Shown here: positions 43,418 to 53,423 of the stretch, piece by piece | How the letters are laid out: every line of letters starts with the position of its first letter | Numbering within the stretch: the first letter of the stretch is position 1 | Origin: Pseudoroseomonas cervicalis | Lineage (GTDB): Bacteria > Pseudomonadota > Alphaproteobacteria > Acetobacterales > Acetobacteraceae | Direction of reading: 5' to 3' | Length of the DNA stretch: 64,000 bases | Assembly (NCBI RefSeq): GCF_030818485.1 | Contig: NZ_JAUTAJ010000005.1 | Coordinates: 62,001-126,000, forward strand | Notes under the pieces: generated by a model | What the model was told of the DNA's origin: nothing | What the model saw: only the letters and a program-made list of their open reading frames with translations | Databases searched by the model: none | Position numbers and translations under genes: made by a program

Positions 43418-44299
43418 TCAGTGCTGCATGCCCCAGCGGCGGATGGTGCGCTTCTCGATATTGGCGAAGATGACGCTTTCCACGAACAGGCCGATCAGGA
43501 TCACGAAGAACAGCCCGGCGAAGACATTGGCGGTCTCCAGCTGGTTGCGGTTCTCGAAGATGAACCAGCCGAGCCCGCCCGAGCCGGAGGAGACACCGAA
43601 GACCAGCTCCGCCGCGATCAGCGTGCGCCAGGCGAAGGCCCAGCCGACCTTGAGGCCGGTCAGAATGGCCGGGAAGGCGGCCGGGATCAGGATGTCCTTC
43701 ACCAGGCGCAGACCGCTGAGGCCGTAATTCTGGCCCACCATCTTCAGCGTCTTGGACACCGAGCGGAAGCCGCCATGGGTGTTCAGCGCGATCGCCCAGA
43801 GCACCGAATGCACCAGCACGAAGATGACGCTGCCGGCGCCGAGGCCGAACCAGATCAGCGCCAGCGGCAGCAGGGCGATGGCCGGCAGCGGGTTGAACAT
43901 CGAGGTCAGCGTCTCGAGCAGGTCGGTGCCGATGCGCGAGCCGATGGCGACCGTGGTCAGCACCGCGGCCAGCGCGATGCCGATGCCATAGCCGATCAGC
44001 AGCGTGCGCAGCGAGATCAGCGTGCGCGCCGGGATCACGCCATTGGCGATGTTCTCGAACAGCGCCATGACGGTGTCGGAGAAGGGCGGGAACAGCAGCG
44101 GGTTGCCCAGCCACTGGCCATAGGCCTCCCAGATCGCCGCCAGCACCGCCAGGATCAGCGCCTTGCGCAGCGCGCCGATGCGGTAGATGGATTCCCAGGC
44201 GGAGATCGGCTTGTTGATCTCGCCGATGCCGGCGCGGCTCGGCTCGCGCACGATCTCGGGGCGGGCGACCAGCGGCGTCTGGTTGACGGTGATGCTCAT
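43418..44299 (-). CDS. ABC transporter permease (SsuC/TauC type)
   Basis: 293 residues with about six membrane helices. Residues 45-65 (IGALRKALILAVLAAIWEAYG) are the first helix; the EAA loop is SVSKTLKMVGQNYGLSGLRLVKDILIPAAFPAILTGLKVGWAFAWRTLIAAEL, which is the SsuC/TauC signature. The start overlaps nothing; it begins 13 bp after the ATPase stop. It probably pairs with the ATPase at 44313 and the binding protein at 42332. Confidence 0.92.
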   Translation of the reverse strand: MSITVNQTPLVARPEIVREPSRAGIGEINKPISAWESIYRIGALRKALILAVLAAIWEAYGQWLGNPLLFPPFSDTVMALFENIANGVIPARTLISLRTLLIGYGIGIALAAVLTTVAIGSRIGTDLLETLTSMFNPLPAIALLPLALIWFGLGAGSVIFVLVHSVLWAIALNTHGGFRSVSKTLKMVGQNYGLSGLRLVKDILIPAAFPAILTGLKVGWAFAWRTLIAAELVFGVSSGSGGLGWFIFENRNQLETANVFAGLFFVILIGLFVESVIFANIEKRTIRRWGMQH

Positions 44300-44312
44300 G
44301 ATCCGCCTCTCC

Positions 44313-45086
<774 letters not shown>

Positions 45087-45155
45087 GTCCGTACCTTTCT
45101 TCCCAGAGGGTCCCGGGCCTTGCCGCCCGGATTTGTCTCCTGGCTATCACGCGAA

Positions 45156-45206
45156 GCTTTTGCCAAACTGACAGCGACAAGAAATTTCGTGCTGCGGTGC
45201 AAAAGC
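45156..45206. promoter_or_regulatory. Widely spaced inverted repeat in the divergent ABC/two-component region
   Basis: GCTTTTGC (45156-45163) and GCAAAAGC (45199-45206) are a perfect 8-bp inverted pair 35 nt apart in an AT-richer region between the ATPase start and the response regulator start. Candidate operator for the response regulator or another factor. Confidence 0.4.
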
Positions 45207-45216
45207 GACAGGTTTG

Positions 45217-45879
45217 ATGCGGATCCTGCTGGTGGAAGACACGGCCGATGTCGGCGAGGGCATCGCCGCCAGGCTGCAGCGCATGGGCCATGAGGTGGAT
45301 TGGGAGCGCGACGGCGCCGATGCCGAGGCGCGGCTGGAGCTGCAATCCTACGATCTCGTCATCCTCGACGTGATGCTGCCGCCGCCCGATGGGCTCGCCC
45401 TGCTGCGGCGCGCGCGCGGGCGGGGGCTGGCCACCCCGGTGTTGATGCTCACCGCGCGCTCCAGCGTGGCCGACCGGGTGGATGCGCTGGATCTCGGTGC
45501 CGACGACTATCTCGTGAAGCCCTTCGACTTCCTGGAGCTGGAGGCGCGGGTGCGCGCGCTGCTGCGGCGGCAGGGCGGGGCCTCCACCAACCTGCTGCGC
45601 TGCGGCGACATCACCATCGACCTCGCCGGCCGCACCGTCGAGCTGGCCGGCGAGGCGGTGGAGATGACACGGCGCGAACTGGCGCTGCTGGAGATCCTGG
45701 CCAGCCGCGCCGGGCGTGTCGTCGGCAAGGAGGAGATCGTCGAGGCGCTGTTCGGCCTGGAAGGCGCCGGCAGCAACGCGGTCGAGCAATATGTCACGCG
45801 GCTGCGCCGCAAGCTCGCCGCCTCCAGCGCCGAGATCCGCACGCTGCGCGGCCTCGGCTACCAGCTGGTGGTGCGGTGA
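45217..45879 (+). CDS. Two-component response regulator, OmpR/PhoB family
   Basis: 220 residues. Receiver domain: ILLVEDTADVGEG (acidic pair), phospho-Asp in DLVILDVMLPPPDGLALL (about residue 51), Thr in LMLTARS and Lys in DYLVKPFDFLEL. C-terminal OmpR winged helix: TIDLAGRTVELAGEAVEMTRRELALLEILASRAGRVV...EQYVTRLRRKLAASSAEIRTLRGLGYQLV. ATG 45217 is used although a TTG sits directly before. Its last bases overlap the GTG start of the sensor kinase, the typical pair arrangement. Target genes unknown. Confidence 0.95.
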   Translation: MRILLVEDTADVGEGIAARLQRMGHEVDWERDGADAEARLELQSYDLVILDVMLPPPDGLALLRRARGRGLATPVLMLTARSSVADRVDALDLGADDYLVKPFDFLELEARVRALLRRQGGASTNLLRCGDITIDLAGRTVELAGEAVEMTRRELALLEILASRAGRVVGKEEIVEALFGLEGAGSNAVEQYVTRLRRKLAASSAEIRTLRGLGYQLVVR

Positions 45880-47307
45880 GGCTGTCGCGCTCGCTGCATG
45901 CGCGCGTGGCCGTGCTGCTGGCCTCGGTGCTGGGCTGCGCCAGCCTCGGCATCATCCTGGCCGGCTGGTATTACGCCCGGCTGACGGCCGATGGCGCCTA
46001 TGACACGCTGCTGCGCGCCGGCGCCGCGCAGATCGCCGAGAACACCTATCAGCAGGGCGCCATGCTGGTGGCCGATCCGCCGGTCTCGGTGCTGGCCGCA
46101 CTCTCCGCCGGCGACCGCGCCGGCTACAAGGTGGTCGATCCGCGCGGCGTGGTGGTGGCCGGCGCCGGTGATCTGGAGCTGGTCGGGCTGGAGGCCGAGC
46201 GCGAGACGCTGCGCCGCCGCGGCTGGCTGCTGCTGGATGGAAGCTGGCGAGGCGAGGCGGTGCGCATCGCCGTCACCACACGGCGCCTCGACACCGGCTG
46301 GGCCGAGATGGCGGTGGCCCAGACGCTGCACGGCCGCACCGGGCTGGCGCGCGACCTGGCCGGCAAGGCGGTGCTGGCGGTGCTGGTGCTGAACGGGCTG
46401 GCGCTCGGCGCCGCGCTGCTCGCCACACGCCGCGCCCTGGCGCCGCTGGAGCGCGTGCAGGCGGCGCTGCGCGAGCGCGACCCGCGCGACCTCTCGCCGC
46501 TGCAAGGCCGAGGTGCCGCCGGAGATCGCCGGCGTCATCGCCGCGCTGAACGGCTTCATGGCGCGGCTCGACCAGCGCATCGGCATGATGCAGCGGATGA
46601 TCGGCGATGCCGCGCACCAGCTGCGCACGCCGCTCGCCGCGCTGGCCTCGCAGATCGATCTGCTGCTGGTCGAGCAGGATGCGGCGCGGCGCGAGGCGCA
46701 GCGCCAGCGCATCGCCGAGCGCACCGGGCAGCTCGGCCGGCTGGCGGGCCAACTGTTCAACCACGCCATGGTGACGCACCGCGCCGATCTGGCGCCGCGC
46801 GCCCCGGTCGATCTGGTGGCGCTGGCGCGGCAGGCGCTGCTGGACCTGCCGGTCAGCAACCCGGCCTGGGCGCGGCACGCGCCGACGCTCGGGCTCGACG
46901 CGCCGGAGGCGCCGCTCGCCATCCCGGGCGATGCCGTCAGCCTGCGCGAGGCGCTGCTGAACCTGCTGAACAACGCCGTGCAGCATGGCGCGCCGGGGCG
47001 GCTCGAGGTGCGGCTGCGGCGCGAGGCCGGGGAGGCGGTGCTGGAGGTGGTGGATGACGGGCCGGGCATCCCGCCCGCCCTCTGGCCGCGGGTGCGCCAG
47101 CCCTTCCATGCGCGGCCGGGCGGGCAGGGCGGTGCCGGCCTTGGCCTCGCCATCGCCGGGGAGGTGATGCGCGCGCATGGCGGCAGCCTGTCCTTCCGCA
47201 GCGGCGGCGACGGCTTCGCCGTGCTGCTGCGCTTCCCGCTGCCGCCGGGCGAGGCGGCCCCCGCCGCCGAGGCCGGGCCGGCGCCGGGCACCGCCGCGGC
47301 CGGCTGA
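45876..47307 (+). pseudogene. Sensor histidine kinase (EnvZ/QseC type), frameshifted
   Basis: Partner of the response regulator. GTG 45876 overlaps the regulator stop. The first frame encodes TM1 (RVAVLLASVLGCASLGIILAG), a periplasmic two-component sensor domain of the 2CSK_N type and TM2 (AVLAVLVLNGLALGAALLA). At about 46504 the frame shifts; the next frame continues from VPPEIAGVIAALNGFMARL through the H-box MIGDAAHQLRTPLAALASQIDLL, N-box LLNLLNNAVQHG, and G-boxes VDDGPGIPP and GGAGLGLAIAGEVMRAHGG. Removing one A at 46504/46505 (CTGCAGGCC instead of CTGCAAGGCC) restores a ~476-residue kinase. All catalytic motifs are intact, so the break is probably a sequence error. Confidence 0.88.
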
Positions 47308-47400
47308 CCGTCCGGCCGGGCTTCCGGCGCCGCGTTGAAAAGCGCGGCCAACTCGGCCATTAGGCCAGGCGGGCCAGCCATCGCCGCGAGGGGAGAGACA

Positions 47401-49557
47401 TTGCGCAGATTCCGCTCCGCCGGCGCCGCCTGGCGGCAGCTTCCCGCGGCCGAGCGCTTCCGGCTGGCGGCGGTGCTGGCCGGCACCGCCGCCCCGGGCG
47501 TCCTCGCCGCCCTGCTGCTCGGCCTGCAGCTGCGCGGCACCGCCTTCCTGCCGCTCTGGCTGGCCCAGGCGCTGCCGCTGCTGCTCGCCGCCCTGGCCGG
47601 GCTGGCGGCGCTGGCGGTCGGGCTGCTGCTGGCGGCGGCGCTGCGGGTGCGGCCGCTGCCCTCTCCCCCGGCCGGCGCCCTGGCCACGCCCCGCGCCGCG
47701 CCGGCGGCCATCGAGCCCGCCCCGCCGCCGCCCGACGCGAACCGCGCCGAGGCCATGCGCGGGCTGGTCGACGAGGTCTCCGCCGCCCAGGCGGCGCTGG
47801 ACCAGCTGCGCCGCGCGGCGGAGATGCTGGACGGGCTGGATGACGGGGTGCTGGCGCTGGATGCCGCCGGCACCATCCGCTTCGCCAACGACCCTGCCCT
47901 GGCGCTGTGCGGCCGCAGCGCCGCGCAGGTGGTCGGCCAGGCGCTGGGCGCGGTCTTCCCGGGCCTCGGCGATGCGGCGGTGCTGCGGGCCGTCGCCCGG
48001 GTGGCGCAGGGCGGCGAGGCGCAGCGGCTGGATGACCCGGTGACGCTGTCCGGGCGCAGCCTGCTGCTCGGCCTCTCGCCGCTGCCGGGCGGGGTGACGC
48101 TGCGCCTGCGCGACCTGACGCCGCTGCGCGAGGCCGAGGAAAAGCTGAAGACGGCGGAGGAGAAGCTGCGCGTGGCGCTGGAGGGCAGCGGCATGGCGGG
48201 CTGGGACATGGACCTGGCCGATGGCCGCATGCGCTGGTCGCCACGGCTGTTCCAGCTGCTCGGCCTGCCACGGCGCGAGGGCGGCTTCGGCCTGTTCGAG
48301 GAATGGCTGGCGCTGGTCGACCCCAAGGACGCGCCGGCGCTGCAGCAGGCCTGGCGCGGCGCGCATCGCGGCGGGGTGTTCCGCAACACCCACCGCATCC
48401 GCCGCCCCGATGGCGACACGCGCTGGCTGGAGGCCTATGGCGCCATGGCCGGCGGCGGCGCGACCGGCCGCTTCCTCGGCGTGGTGCTGGACGTCACGGC
48501 GCGGCAGCGGGCCGAGGAGCAGCGCGCTTTGCTGACGCGCGAGATCGACCACCGCGCCAAGAACGTGCTCTCCACCATCCAGGCGATCATCCGCCTGACC
48601 TCGCGCAGCGACCCGGAGCGCTTCGCCACCGCCATCGAGGGGCGCATCGGCGCGCTGGCCCGCGCCCACAGCCTGCTGGCGCGCGAGGGCTGGTCGGCGG
48701 TCGCGCTGCGCGACCTGGTCTGGTCGGAAATGACGGTGCGCGGCCGCGAGGCGGCGATCGACCTCTCCGGCCCGCCGGTGCTGATCGTGCCGGTCGCGGT
48801 GCAGCCGCTGGCCGTGGCGTTGCACGAGCTGGCGGTGAACGCGCTGGCGCATGGCGCGCTGTCGCGCCCCGGCGGCACGCTGACGGTGCAGTGGTCGGCG
48901 CATCCGGAGGGCGGGCTGGCGCTGCTGTGGACCGAAAGCGGCGGCCCGCCCCTGGCCGCGCCGCCGGAGCGCAAGGGCTTCGGCCGCCGGGTGATCGATT
49001 CCGCCATCAACGACCAGCTGGAAGGCAGCATCGCCTATCAGTGGCGGCGCGAGGGGCTGGCCTGCCGCATCCGCCTGCCGCAGAGCCGCTTCGAGGCGCA
49101 GTGGCAGGCGCTGGACACGCCGCGCCTGCCGCCGCCCATGCTGCAGCCCGAGGCGGAGGCGCCGGCCCTGGGCGAGGCGCCGCTGCAGGGCGCGCGCATC
49201 TTCCTGGTGGAGGATGAGCCGATGATCGGCGAGGCGCTGGCCACCATGCTGCGGCAATGGGGCTGCCAGCCGCTCGGCCCGGCGCGCTCGATCGACGAGG
49301 CGCTGCGCCGGCTGGTCGAGATGTCGGGGGCCATCGACCTGGCGCTGGTCGATGTCAACCTGAACGGCCAGGAATCCTTCCCCGTGGCCGAGCTGCTGGC
49401 GGCGCGCGGCGTGCCGGTGATCTACCTGACCGGCTATGCCGAGCTGCCGGGGACGCGGCTCGGCCATGCGGCGGCGATGCTGCGCAAGCCGGTCTCGGGC
49501 GAGCAGCTGAAGACGGCGCTGCGCCGCATCCTGGCCTTGCAGCCGCAGCGCGGCTGA
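47401..49557 (+). CDS. Hybrid HWE-family histidine kinase with PAS domains and C-terminal receiver
   Basis: About 718 residues. TTG 47401 is chosen because GAGGGGAGAGACA lies just before it; an upstream TTG at 47335 has no such site. Two membrane helices (about 30-85) are followed by a PAS-like domain (DGVLALDAAGTIRFANDPAL), a second PAS/PAC (GWDMDLADGRMRWSPRLFQLLGL...HRIRRPDGDTRWLEAYG), the HWE H-box LTREIDHRAKNVLSTIQAII, the ATPase part (LAVALHELAVNALAHGAL) and a receiver (IFLVEDEPMIGEAL; phospho-Asp in LALVDVNLNG; Lys in LRKPVS). HWE kinases with receivers often take part in general stress or light signalling; the input here is unknown. Confidence 0.92.
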   Translation: MRRFRSAGAAWRQLPAAERFRLAAVLAGTAAPGVLAALLLGLQLRGTAFLPLWLAQALPLLLAALAGLAALAVGLLLAAALRVRPLPSPPAGALATPRAAPAAIEPAPPPPDANRAEAMRGLVDEVSAAQAALDQLRRAAEMLDGLDDGVLALDAAGTIRFANDPALALCGRSAAQVVGQALGAVFPGLGDAAVLRAVARVAQGGEAQRLDDPVTLSGRSLLLGLSPLPGGVTLRLRDLTPLREAEEKLKTAEEKLRVALEGSGMAGWDMDLADGRMRWSPRLFQLLGLPRREGGFGLFEEWLALVDPKDAPALQQAWRGAHRGGVFRNTHRIRRPDGDTRWLEAYGAMAGGGATGRFLGVVLDVTARQRAEEQRALLTREIDHRAKNVLSTIQAIIRLTSRSDPERFATAIEGRIGALARAHSLLAREGWSAVALRDLVWSEMTVRGREAAIDLSGPPVLIVPVAVQPLAVALHELAVNALAHGALSRPGGTLTVQWSAHPEGGLALLWTESGGPPLAAPPERKGFGRRVIDSAINDQLEGSIAYQWRREGLACRIRLPQSRFEAQWQALDTPRLPPPMLQPEAEAPALGEAPLQGARIFLVEDEPMIGEALATMLRQWGCQPLGPARSIDEALRRLVEMSGAIDLALVDVNLNGQESFPVAELLAARGVPVIYLTGYAELPGTRLGHAAAMLRKPVSGEQLKTALRRILALQPQRG

Positions 49558-49642
49558 GCCTCGCCCGGCCTCCGGGACGCATGGCGCGCCGCCGCCGGGC
49601 GCGCTACTGAGGCGGCCCCAACGCTGCGATGGAGAAGGCGCA

Positions 49643-50977
49643 ATGATGGCAGCCACCGATATGCGGGCGGAGGCCGGGGCGCGTGCCCGCGAGCTGGCGC
49701 CCGAGCTGCGCTCCATCGTGCTGACCCACTACCCCGATGCCGAGACGCTGGATCTGATGCGCCCGGGCGAGGCGCTGAGCCTGGCCGAGCATCAGGCCGC
49801 CAACCGCGCCGTGGCCCAGGCCATGGCGGAGCAGGGGGTTGCCGTGCTGGTGCAGCAGGCCGAGCGCGGCGCCTTCCGCCGCTGGGCCGATGCCCATTCC
49901 GGTGCGGCGCCGGCGGGCTGGCGCGGGCGCGAGGCGCTGCTGCGCGGCGAGGCCGCCTGGCGCCTGCTGGGGCTGGACCCGGCGCGCCGCCCGGCGCCCG
50001 CCGCGCGCGGCGCCGGCACCCCGGCCGAGCGGCTGATGCGGCTTTTCGCCGGCGAGGATTCCGCCGCCTTCGAGCGCTGCGCCGAGGCGCTGATCGAGGA
50101 AGGGCGCGACGGCGTGCTGGAGCAGGCGGCGCGCCGCGTGGCGCAGCGCTATGGCGAGGAGGCGGCGGAGGAGTTCTCGCAGGAGCTGCTGGCCCTGGCC
50201 GCCGAGGGCGCGCTGGGCCCCTCCGGCTGGGCCGGGCTGGTGGCGCTGCCGGTGGCCCTGCCACCCGGCGAGCTGCCCGATGCGGCGGCGCTGATCGAGG
50301 GTTTCCTGGCGTCCGGGGCGCTGCCCGGCAATGTCGCGCTGCAGCTGCTGCCGGAGTGGCGCGCGGCCGAGGGCATCGCCGCCCTGACCCCCTGCCAGCT
50401 GCGCCAGGCGCTGCATCAGGCGCTGGCGGGCCAGGCGCCCGATTCGCTGCCGCCCGCCGCGCCCGAGGCGCTGCAGCAGGCGGGCTTCGGCGTGCTGGTC
50501 GGGCTGCAGCTCGATTGGGGTCTGCCGCTCTGGGAGGAGGTGCTGCGCGACGGCCTGCCCGCCCTGCCGGCCGAGGATGCGCCGCCCAGCCCGGAGGAGG
50601 CGGCCCGCGCCGAGGCTTTCGAGCGCTGGCGCCACGCCGCCTTCCAGGGGCAGGGCGGCTGCGTGCCGCTGGCCCTCGTCCCGCTGCCGGAGGTCGAGGC
50701 GGAGATCGCCGATTTCCTGGAGGAGGCGGGCGAACAGAGTGGCGGGCTGGACGAGATCCGCGATTTCGTCGAGGTGGCGCGGCAGGAGGCGCCGGGCGAG
50801 GAGCTGGTCTGCGTGCCGCGCGCCGGGGAGGGCGCGCTGCATCTGGCGCTCTACACCGCTTCCGGCCGGAAGCTGGACGAGATCAGCCTGGAGGCGGAGC
50901 GCCTGCCGGTGCCGCTGACCGAGATGCCGGCGCTGCTGGAGGGCATCGTGCCGCTGGCGCACCGCCCGCCGGGCTAG
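49643..50977 (+). CDS. Unknown 444-residue acidic, Ala-rich protein
   Basis: I do not recognise a family. ATGATG at 49643 follows GGAGAAGGCG. The protein has no signal peptide or membrane helix and looks cytoplasmic. It is rich in Ala, Glu, Leu and Arg, with many amphipathic helices and little beta. Features that stand out are MAEQGVAVLVQQAERGAFRRWADAH, a middle SQELLALAAEGALGPSGWAGLVALPVALPPGELPDAAALIEGFLAS, and a more beta-like end (GEELVCVPRAGEGALHLALYTASGRKLDEISLEAERLPVPL). It stands alone between a hybrid kinase and a convergent GntR gene, whose stop overlaps its own by 2 bp. Confidence 0.7.
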   Translation: MMAATDMRAEAGARARELAPELRSIVLTHYPDAETLDLMRPGEALSLAEHQAANRAVAQAMAEQGVAVLVQQAERGAFRRWADAHSGAAPAGWRGREALLRGEAAWRLLGLDPARRPAPAARGAGTPAERLMRLFAGEDSAAFERCAEALIEEGRDGVLEQAARRVAQRYGEEAAEEFSQELLALAAEGALGPSGWAGLVALPVALPPGELPDAAALIEGFLASGALPGNVALQLLPEWRAAEGIAALTPCQLRQALHQALAGQAPDSLPPAAPEALQQAGFGVLVGLQLDWGLPLWEEVLRDGLPALPAEDAPPSPEEAARAEAFERWRHAAFQGQGGCVPLALVPLPEVEAEIADFLEEAGEQSGGLDEIRDFVEVARQEAPGEELVCVPRAGEGALHLALYTASGRKLDEISLEAERLPVPLTEMPALLEGIVPLAHRPPG

Positions 50978-51666
50978 GTTCCGGCTTTGGCGGCGTCGCG
51001 GCGGCGCAGGAACTCCACCAGGGCGCGGCCGCCCTCCATCAGGTCGGCGCGCAGCGCGGCGCGCGCGGCCTGCGGGTCGCCGGCGCGCAGCGCGTCGAGG
51101 ATGTCGAGATGCCGGTGCCGGCCCGGATAGGCCGGCGGCGCCTCGGGGTAGTGGAAGGCGTGCACCGGCCCGTTGCGCAGCCACACCGTGTCGATGATGG
51201 CGCTGAGCTGCGGCATGCCGGCGGCGGCGTAGAGGCCGCGATGGAAGGCCCAGTTGGCCTTGTTGGCGGCGGCGCCTTCCCCCGCCGCCTCGGCGGCGGT
51301 GAGCGCGGCATGCGCCGCCTCCAGCGCGGCGATCCCGGCCGGGGTGATGCGCCGCGCCGCGGTCTCGGCCGCCAGCCCCTCCAGCTCCAGCCGGATGGTG
51401 CGCAGCTCCAGATATTCGTCATGCGTCAGTCCGGCGACCGTGATGGCGCGCGCCGCCTCGAAGCGCACTGCGCCGACGCGGGCGAGCTGCATGATGGCCT
51501 CGCGGATCGGCGTCTCCGACACCCCCATGCCGGCGGCGAGGTCGCGGATCTTCAGCCGCTGGCCGGGATGGAGCCGGCCCTCGAACAGCGCCGCCTCCAG
51601 CTCGGCATAGACCTTCATGGTGAGGTTGGAGCGCTCGACCGGCACCACCCTGGGCGTCACCGCCAT
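50974..51666 (-). CDS. GntR family transcriptional regulator, FCD type
   Basis: 230 residues. Winged helix: KVYAELEAALFEGRLHPGQRLKIRDLAAGMGVSETPIREAIMQLARVGAVRFEAARAITV. The FCD domain carries RLELEGLAAETAARRI, ANWAFHRGLYAAAGMPQL and GRHRHLDILDALRAGDPQAARAALRADL, with metal-binding residues apparent. It heads a minus-to-plus catabolic cluster and is the best candidate to bind the TGATATAGGATATATCA palindrome at 54668. Its stop overlaps the convergent unknown gene. Confidence 0.9.
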   Translation of the reverse strand: MAVTPRVVPVERSNLTMKVYAELEAALFEGRLHPGQRLKIRDLAAGMGVSETPIREAIMQLARVGAVRFEAARAITVAGLTHDEYLELRTIRLELEGLAAETAARRITPAGIAALEAAHAALTAAEAAGEGAAANKANWAFHRGLYAAAGMPQLSAIIDTVWLRNGPVHAFHYPEAPPAYPGRHRHLDILDALRAGDPQAARAALRADLMEGGRALVEFLRRRDAAKAGT

Positions 51667-51705
51667 GTCATTCCTGCTTCCTGGCCCGTCCTTTGGCCGG
51701 GGCAG

Positions 51706-51746
51706 CCTCTAGAGCATGATCCGCGCCGATGAAAGCGCGGATCATC
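51706..51746. repeat. REP-like palindromic element
   Basis: CTCTAGAGCATGATCCGCGC leads into an 8-nt loop (CGATGAAA) and the return arm GCGCGGATCAT, making a perfect 11-bp stem (51716-51726 with 51735-51745). The TCTAGAGCATGATCCG start matches the palindromic repeats known between genes in many Alphaproteobacteria (Methylobacterium and rhizobia). Only one copy was noticed in this window. Confidence 0.55.
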
Positions 51747-51784
51747 GCGGGGCAGGGGCGGGGCAGGGGCGGGTCCGGGCCGGC

Positions 51785-53368
51785 TCAGCCCTGCTTGCGC
51801 AGGTTGTAGAAGAGCGGCATGCCCTTCAGCACCCCGCTCAGCGAGGTGCGGTAGGCCGTCATCTGCTGGAACATGCCGAGCGGGATATAGGGCACGTCCT
51901 CGAAGGCCTGCAGCTGGATGTCGCGGCAGAGCCGCTTCTGCTCGGCCTCGTCATTGCTGTCGATCCATTGCTGGCGCAGCTCCTCGATGCGCGGGCTGCG
52001 CGGCCAGCCGAACAGCGCCGCATCGCCCGCGCCGCGCAGATAGGAATGCGCCGCGGGCGTGCGCATGCCGAAGCCCACGGCGAAGTTGCAGTTGATGCTC
52101 CAGCCGCCCTGGTCGAGCGGCGCGCGGGAGTTCAGCTTCTGCGACACCGTGGCCCAGTCCAGCGCCTGGTAGTCGAGGTTGAAGCCGAGCTTGCGGAACA
52201 TGTCGCCCGCCACCTCGCTCATCGCGTTCATGATGGGAAAGTCGGTGGGCGCCGCCAGCACCACGCGCTCGCCCTTGTAGCCGGCCTCGCGCAGCGCCGC
52301 GCGCGCCTTGTCGAGGTCGCGCGGGCCGGTCAGCGCCGCCATGCCGGCATCGTTCGCCATTGGCGAATCCGGCTGGAAGTAGCCGATGCCGGCGCGCCAG
52401 AGCTGGGTGTCGGTGCCGGCCACCGCCATCATGAAATCCGCCTGGTTGACGGCGCCGAGCAAGGCGCGGCGGATCGCCGGATTGTCGAAGGGCGGGTGCA
52501 GATGGTTCAGGCGCAGCACGCCGAACACGCCCTGATTGTCCATCACCTCGACCTTGATGTTGCGGTTGCGCCGCAGCATCGGCAGGAAATCGGCCGGCGG
52601 CTGCTCCCACCAGTCGATCTCGCCCGATTGCAGCGCCGCCGCCGCGGTCGCCGCATCGGGCAGGGTGTGCCACTCCACCCGGTCGATATGCGCGACCTTG
52701 GGGCCGGACCAGAAGCTGGTGCTCCCCTGGCGCGGCACATAGCCCGGCGCGCGTTCATAGATGGCGCGCGAGCCCGGGATGCGCTCCCCGGCCAGGAAGC
52801 GGAAGGGGCCGGAGCCGATCGCCTCGGGCACCTGGGCGCTGGTGGGCAGCGCCGCATGGCGTTCCTGCATGATCACCGGCAGCTGCGGCGCCGGCTTGCC
52901 CAGCACGTCGGGCAGCAGGCGGAAGGGGCGCTTCAGGCGGATGCGCACCGCGCGCTCGCCCTGCGGCGCCATCTCCTCCACCTGCACGAACAGCGTCTGG
53001 CCATAGGTGTCACGCTGGCCCCAGCGGCGCAGGCTGGCCACCACATCCTGCGGCCGCACGGGCTGGCCGTCATGGAAGACCAGCCCCTCGCGCAGCGTCA
53101 GCACCCATTCCAGCTTGTCCTCGCTGAGCGTGTGGCCCTCCAGCATCTGCGGCAGGGGGCGGTAATTCTCGTCGACACCGAACAGCGTGTCATAGACCAG
53201 CGCCGCATGATTGCGGCTGACATAGGCATTGCTCTGGATCGGGTCGATCGAGGCCAGATCGGCCTGCGGCGCGAAGCGCAGCACCGAACGCGGATCGGCG
53301 GCCCGCGCCAGGCGCGGCGCGGCGAGGCTGGCGGCGGCCACCCCCAGCATCAGGTCACGGCGTCTCAT
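51785..53368 (-). CDS. Orphan ABC transporter substrate-binding protein, family 5 (peptide type)
   Basis: About 527 residues. Leader MRRRDLMLGVAAASLAAPRLARAA has a twin-arginine look (RRRDLM). Family-5 landmarks: LPQMLEGHTLSEDKLEWVLTLREGLVFHDGQPVRPQDVVASLRRW, AIGSGPFRFLAGERIPGSRAIYERAPGYVPR and NPAIRRALLGAVNQADFMMAV. ATG 53368 follows GGAGGACAACCG on the minus strand, fixing the start. It is downstream of the aminotransferase and has no permease nearby, so it may share permeases with another system. It probably binds the nitrogenous substrate of the divergent amidase/DMFase-like operon. Confidence 0.92.
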   Translation of the reverse strand: MRRRDLMLGVAAASLAAPRLARAADPRSVLRFAPQADLASIDPIQSNAYVSRNHAALVYDTLFGVDENYRPLPQMLEGHTLSEDKLEWVLTLREGLVFHDGQPVRPQDVVASLRRWGQRDTYGQTLFVQVEEMAPQGERAVRIRLKRPFRLLPDVLGKPAPQLPVIMQERHAALPTSAQVPEAIGSGPFRFLAGERIPGSRAIYERAPGYVPRQGSTSFWSGPKVAHIDRVEWHTLPDAATAAAALQSGEIDWWEQPPADFLPMLRRNRNIKVEVMDNQGVFGVLRLNHLHPPFDNPAIRRALLGAVNQADFMMAVAGTDTQLWRAGIGYFQPDSPMANDAGMAALTGPRDLDKARAALREAGYKGERVVLAAPTDFPIMNAMSEVAGDMFRKLGFNLDYQALDWATVSQKLNSRAPLDQGGWSINCNFAVGFGMRTPAAHSYLRGAGDAALFGWPRSPRIEELRQQWIDSNDEAEQKRLCRDIQLQAFEDVPYIPLGMFQQMTAYRTSLSGVLKGMPLFYNLRKQG

Positions 53369-53423
53369 CGGTTGTCCTCCAGTGAAGTGAGCAGCGTCCC
53401 TGCGTTCTGTTTCTTGTTGTGGC

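Noticed and set aside
46273-49716. 1147-codon minus-strand frame
   Set aside because: It is opposite the histidine kinases, which carry intact H, N and G boxes. No motif in the antisense product.
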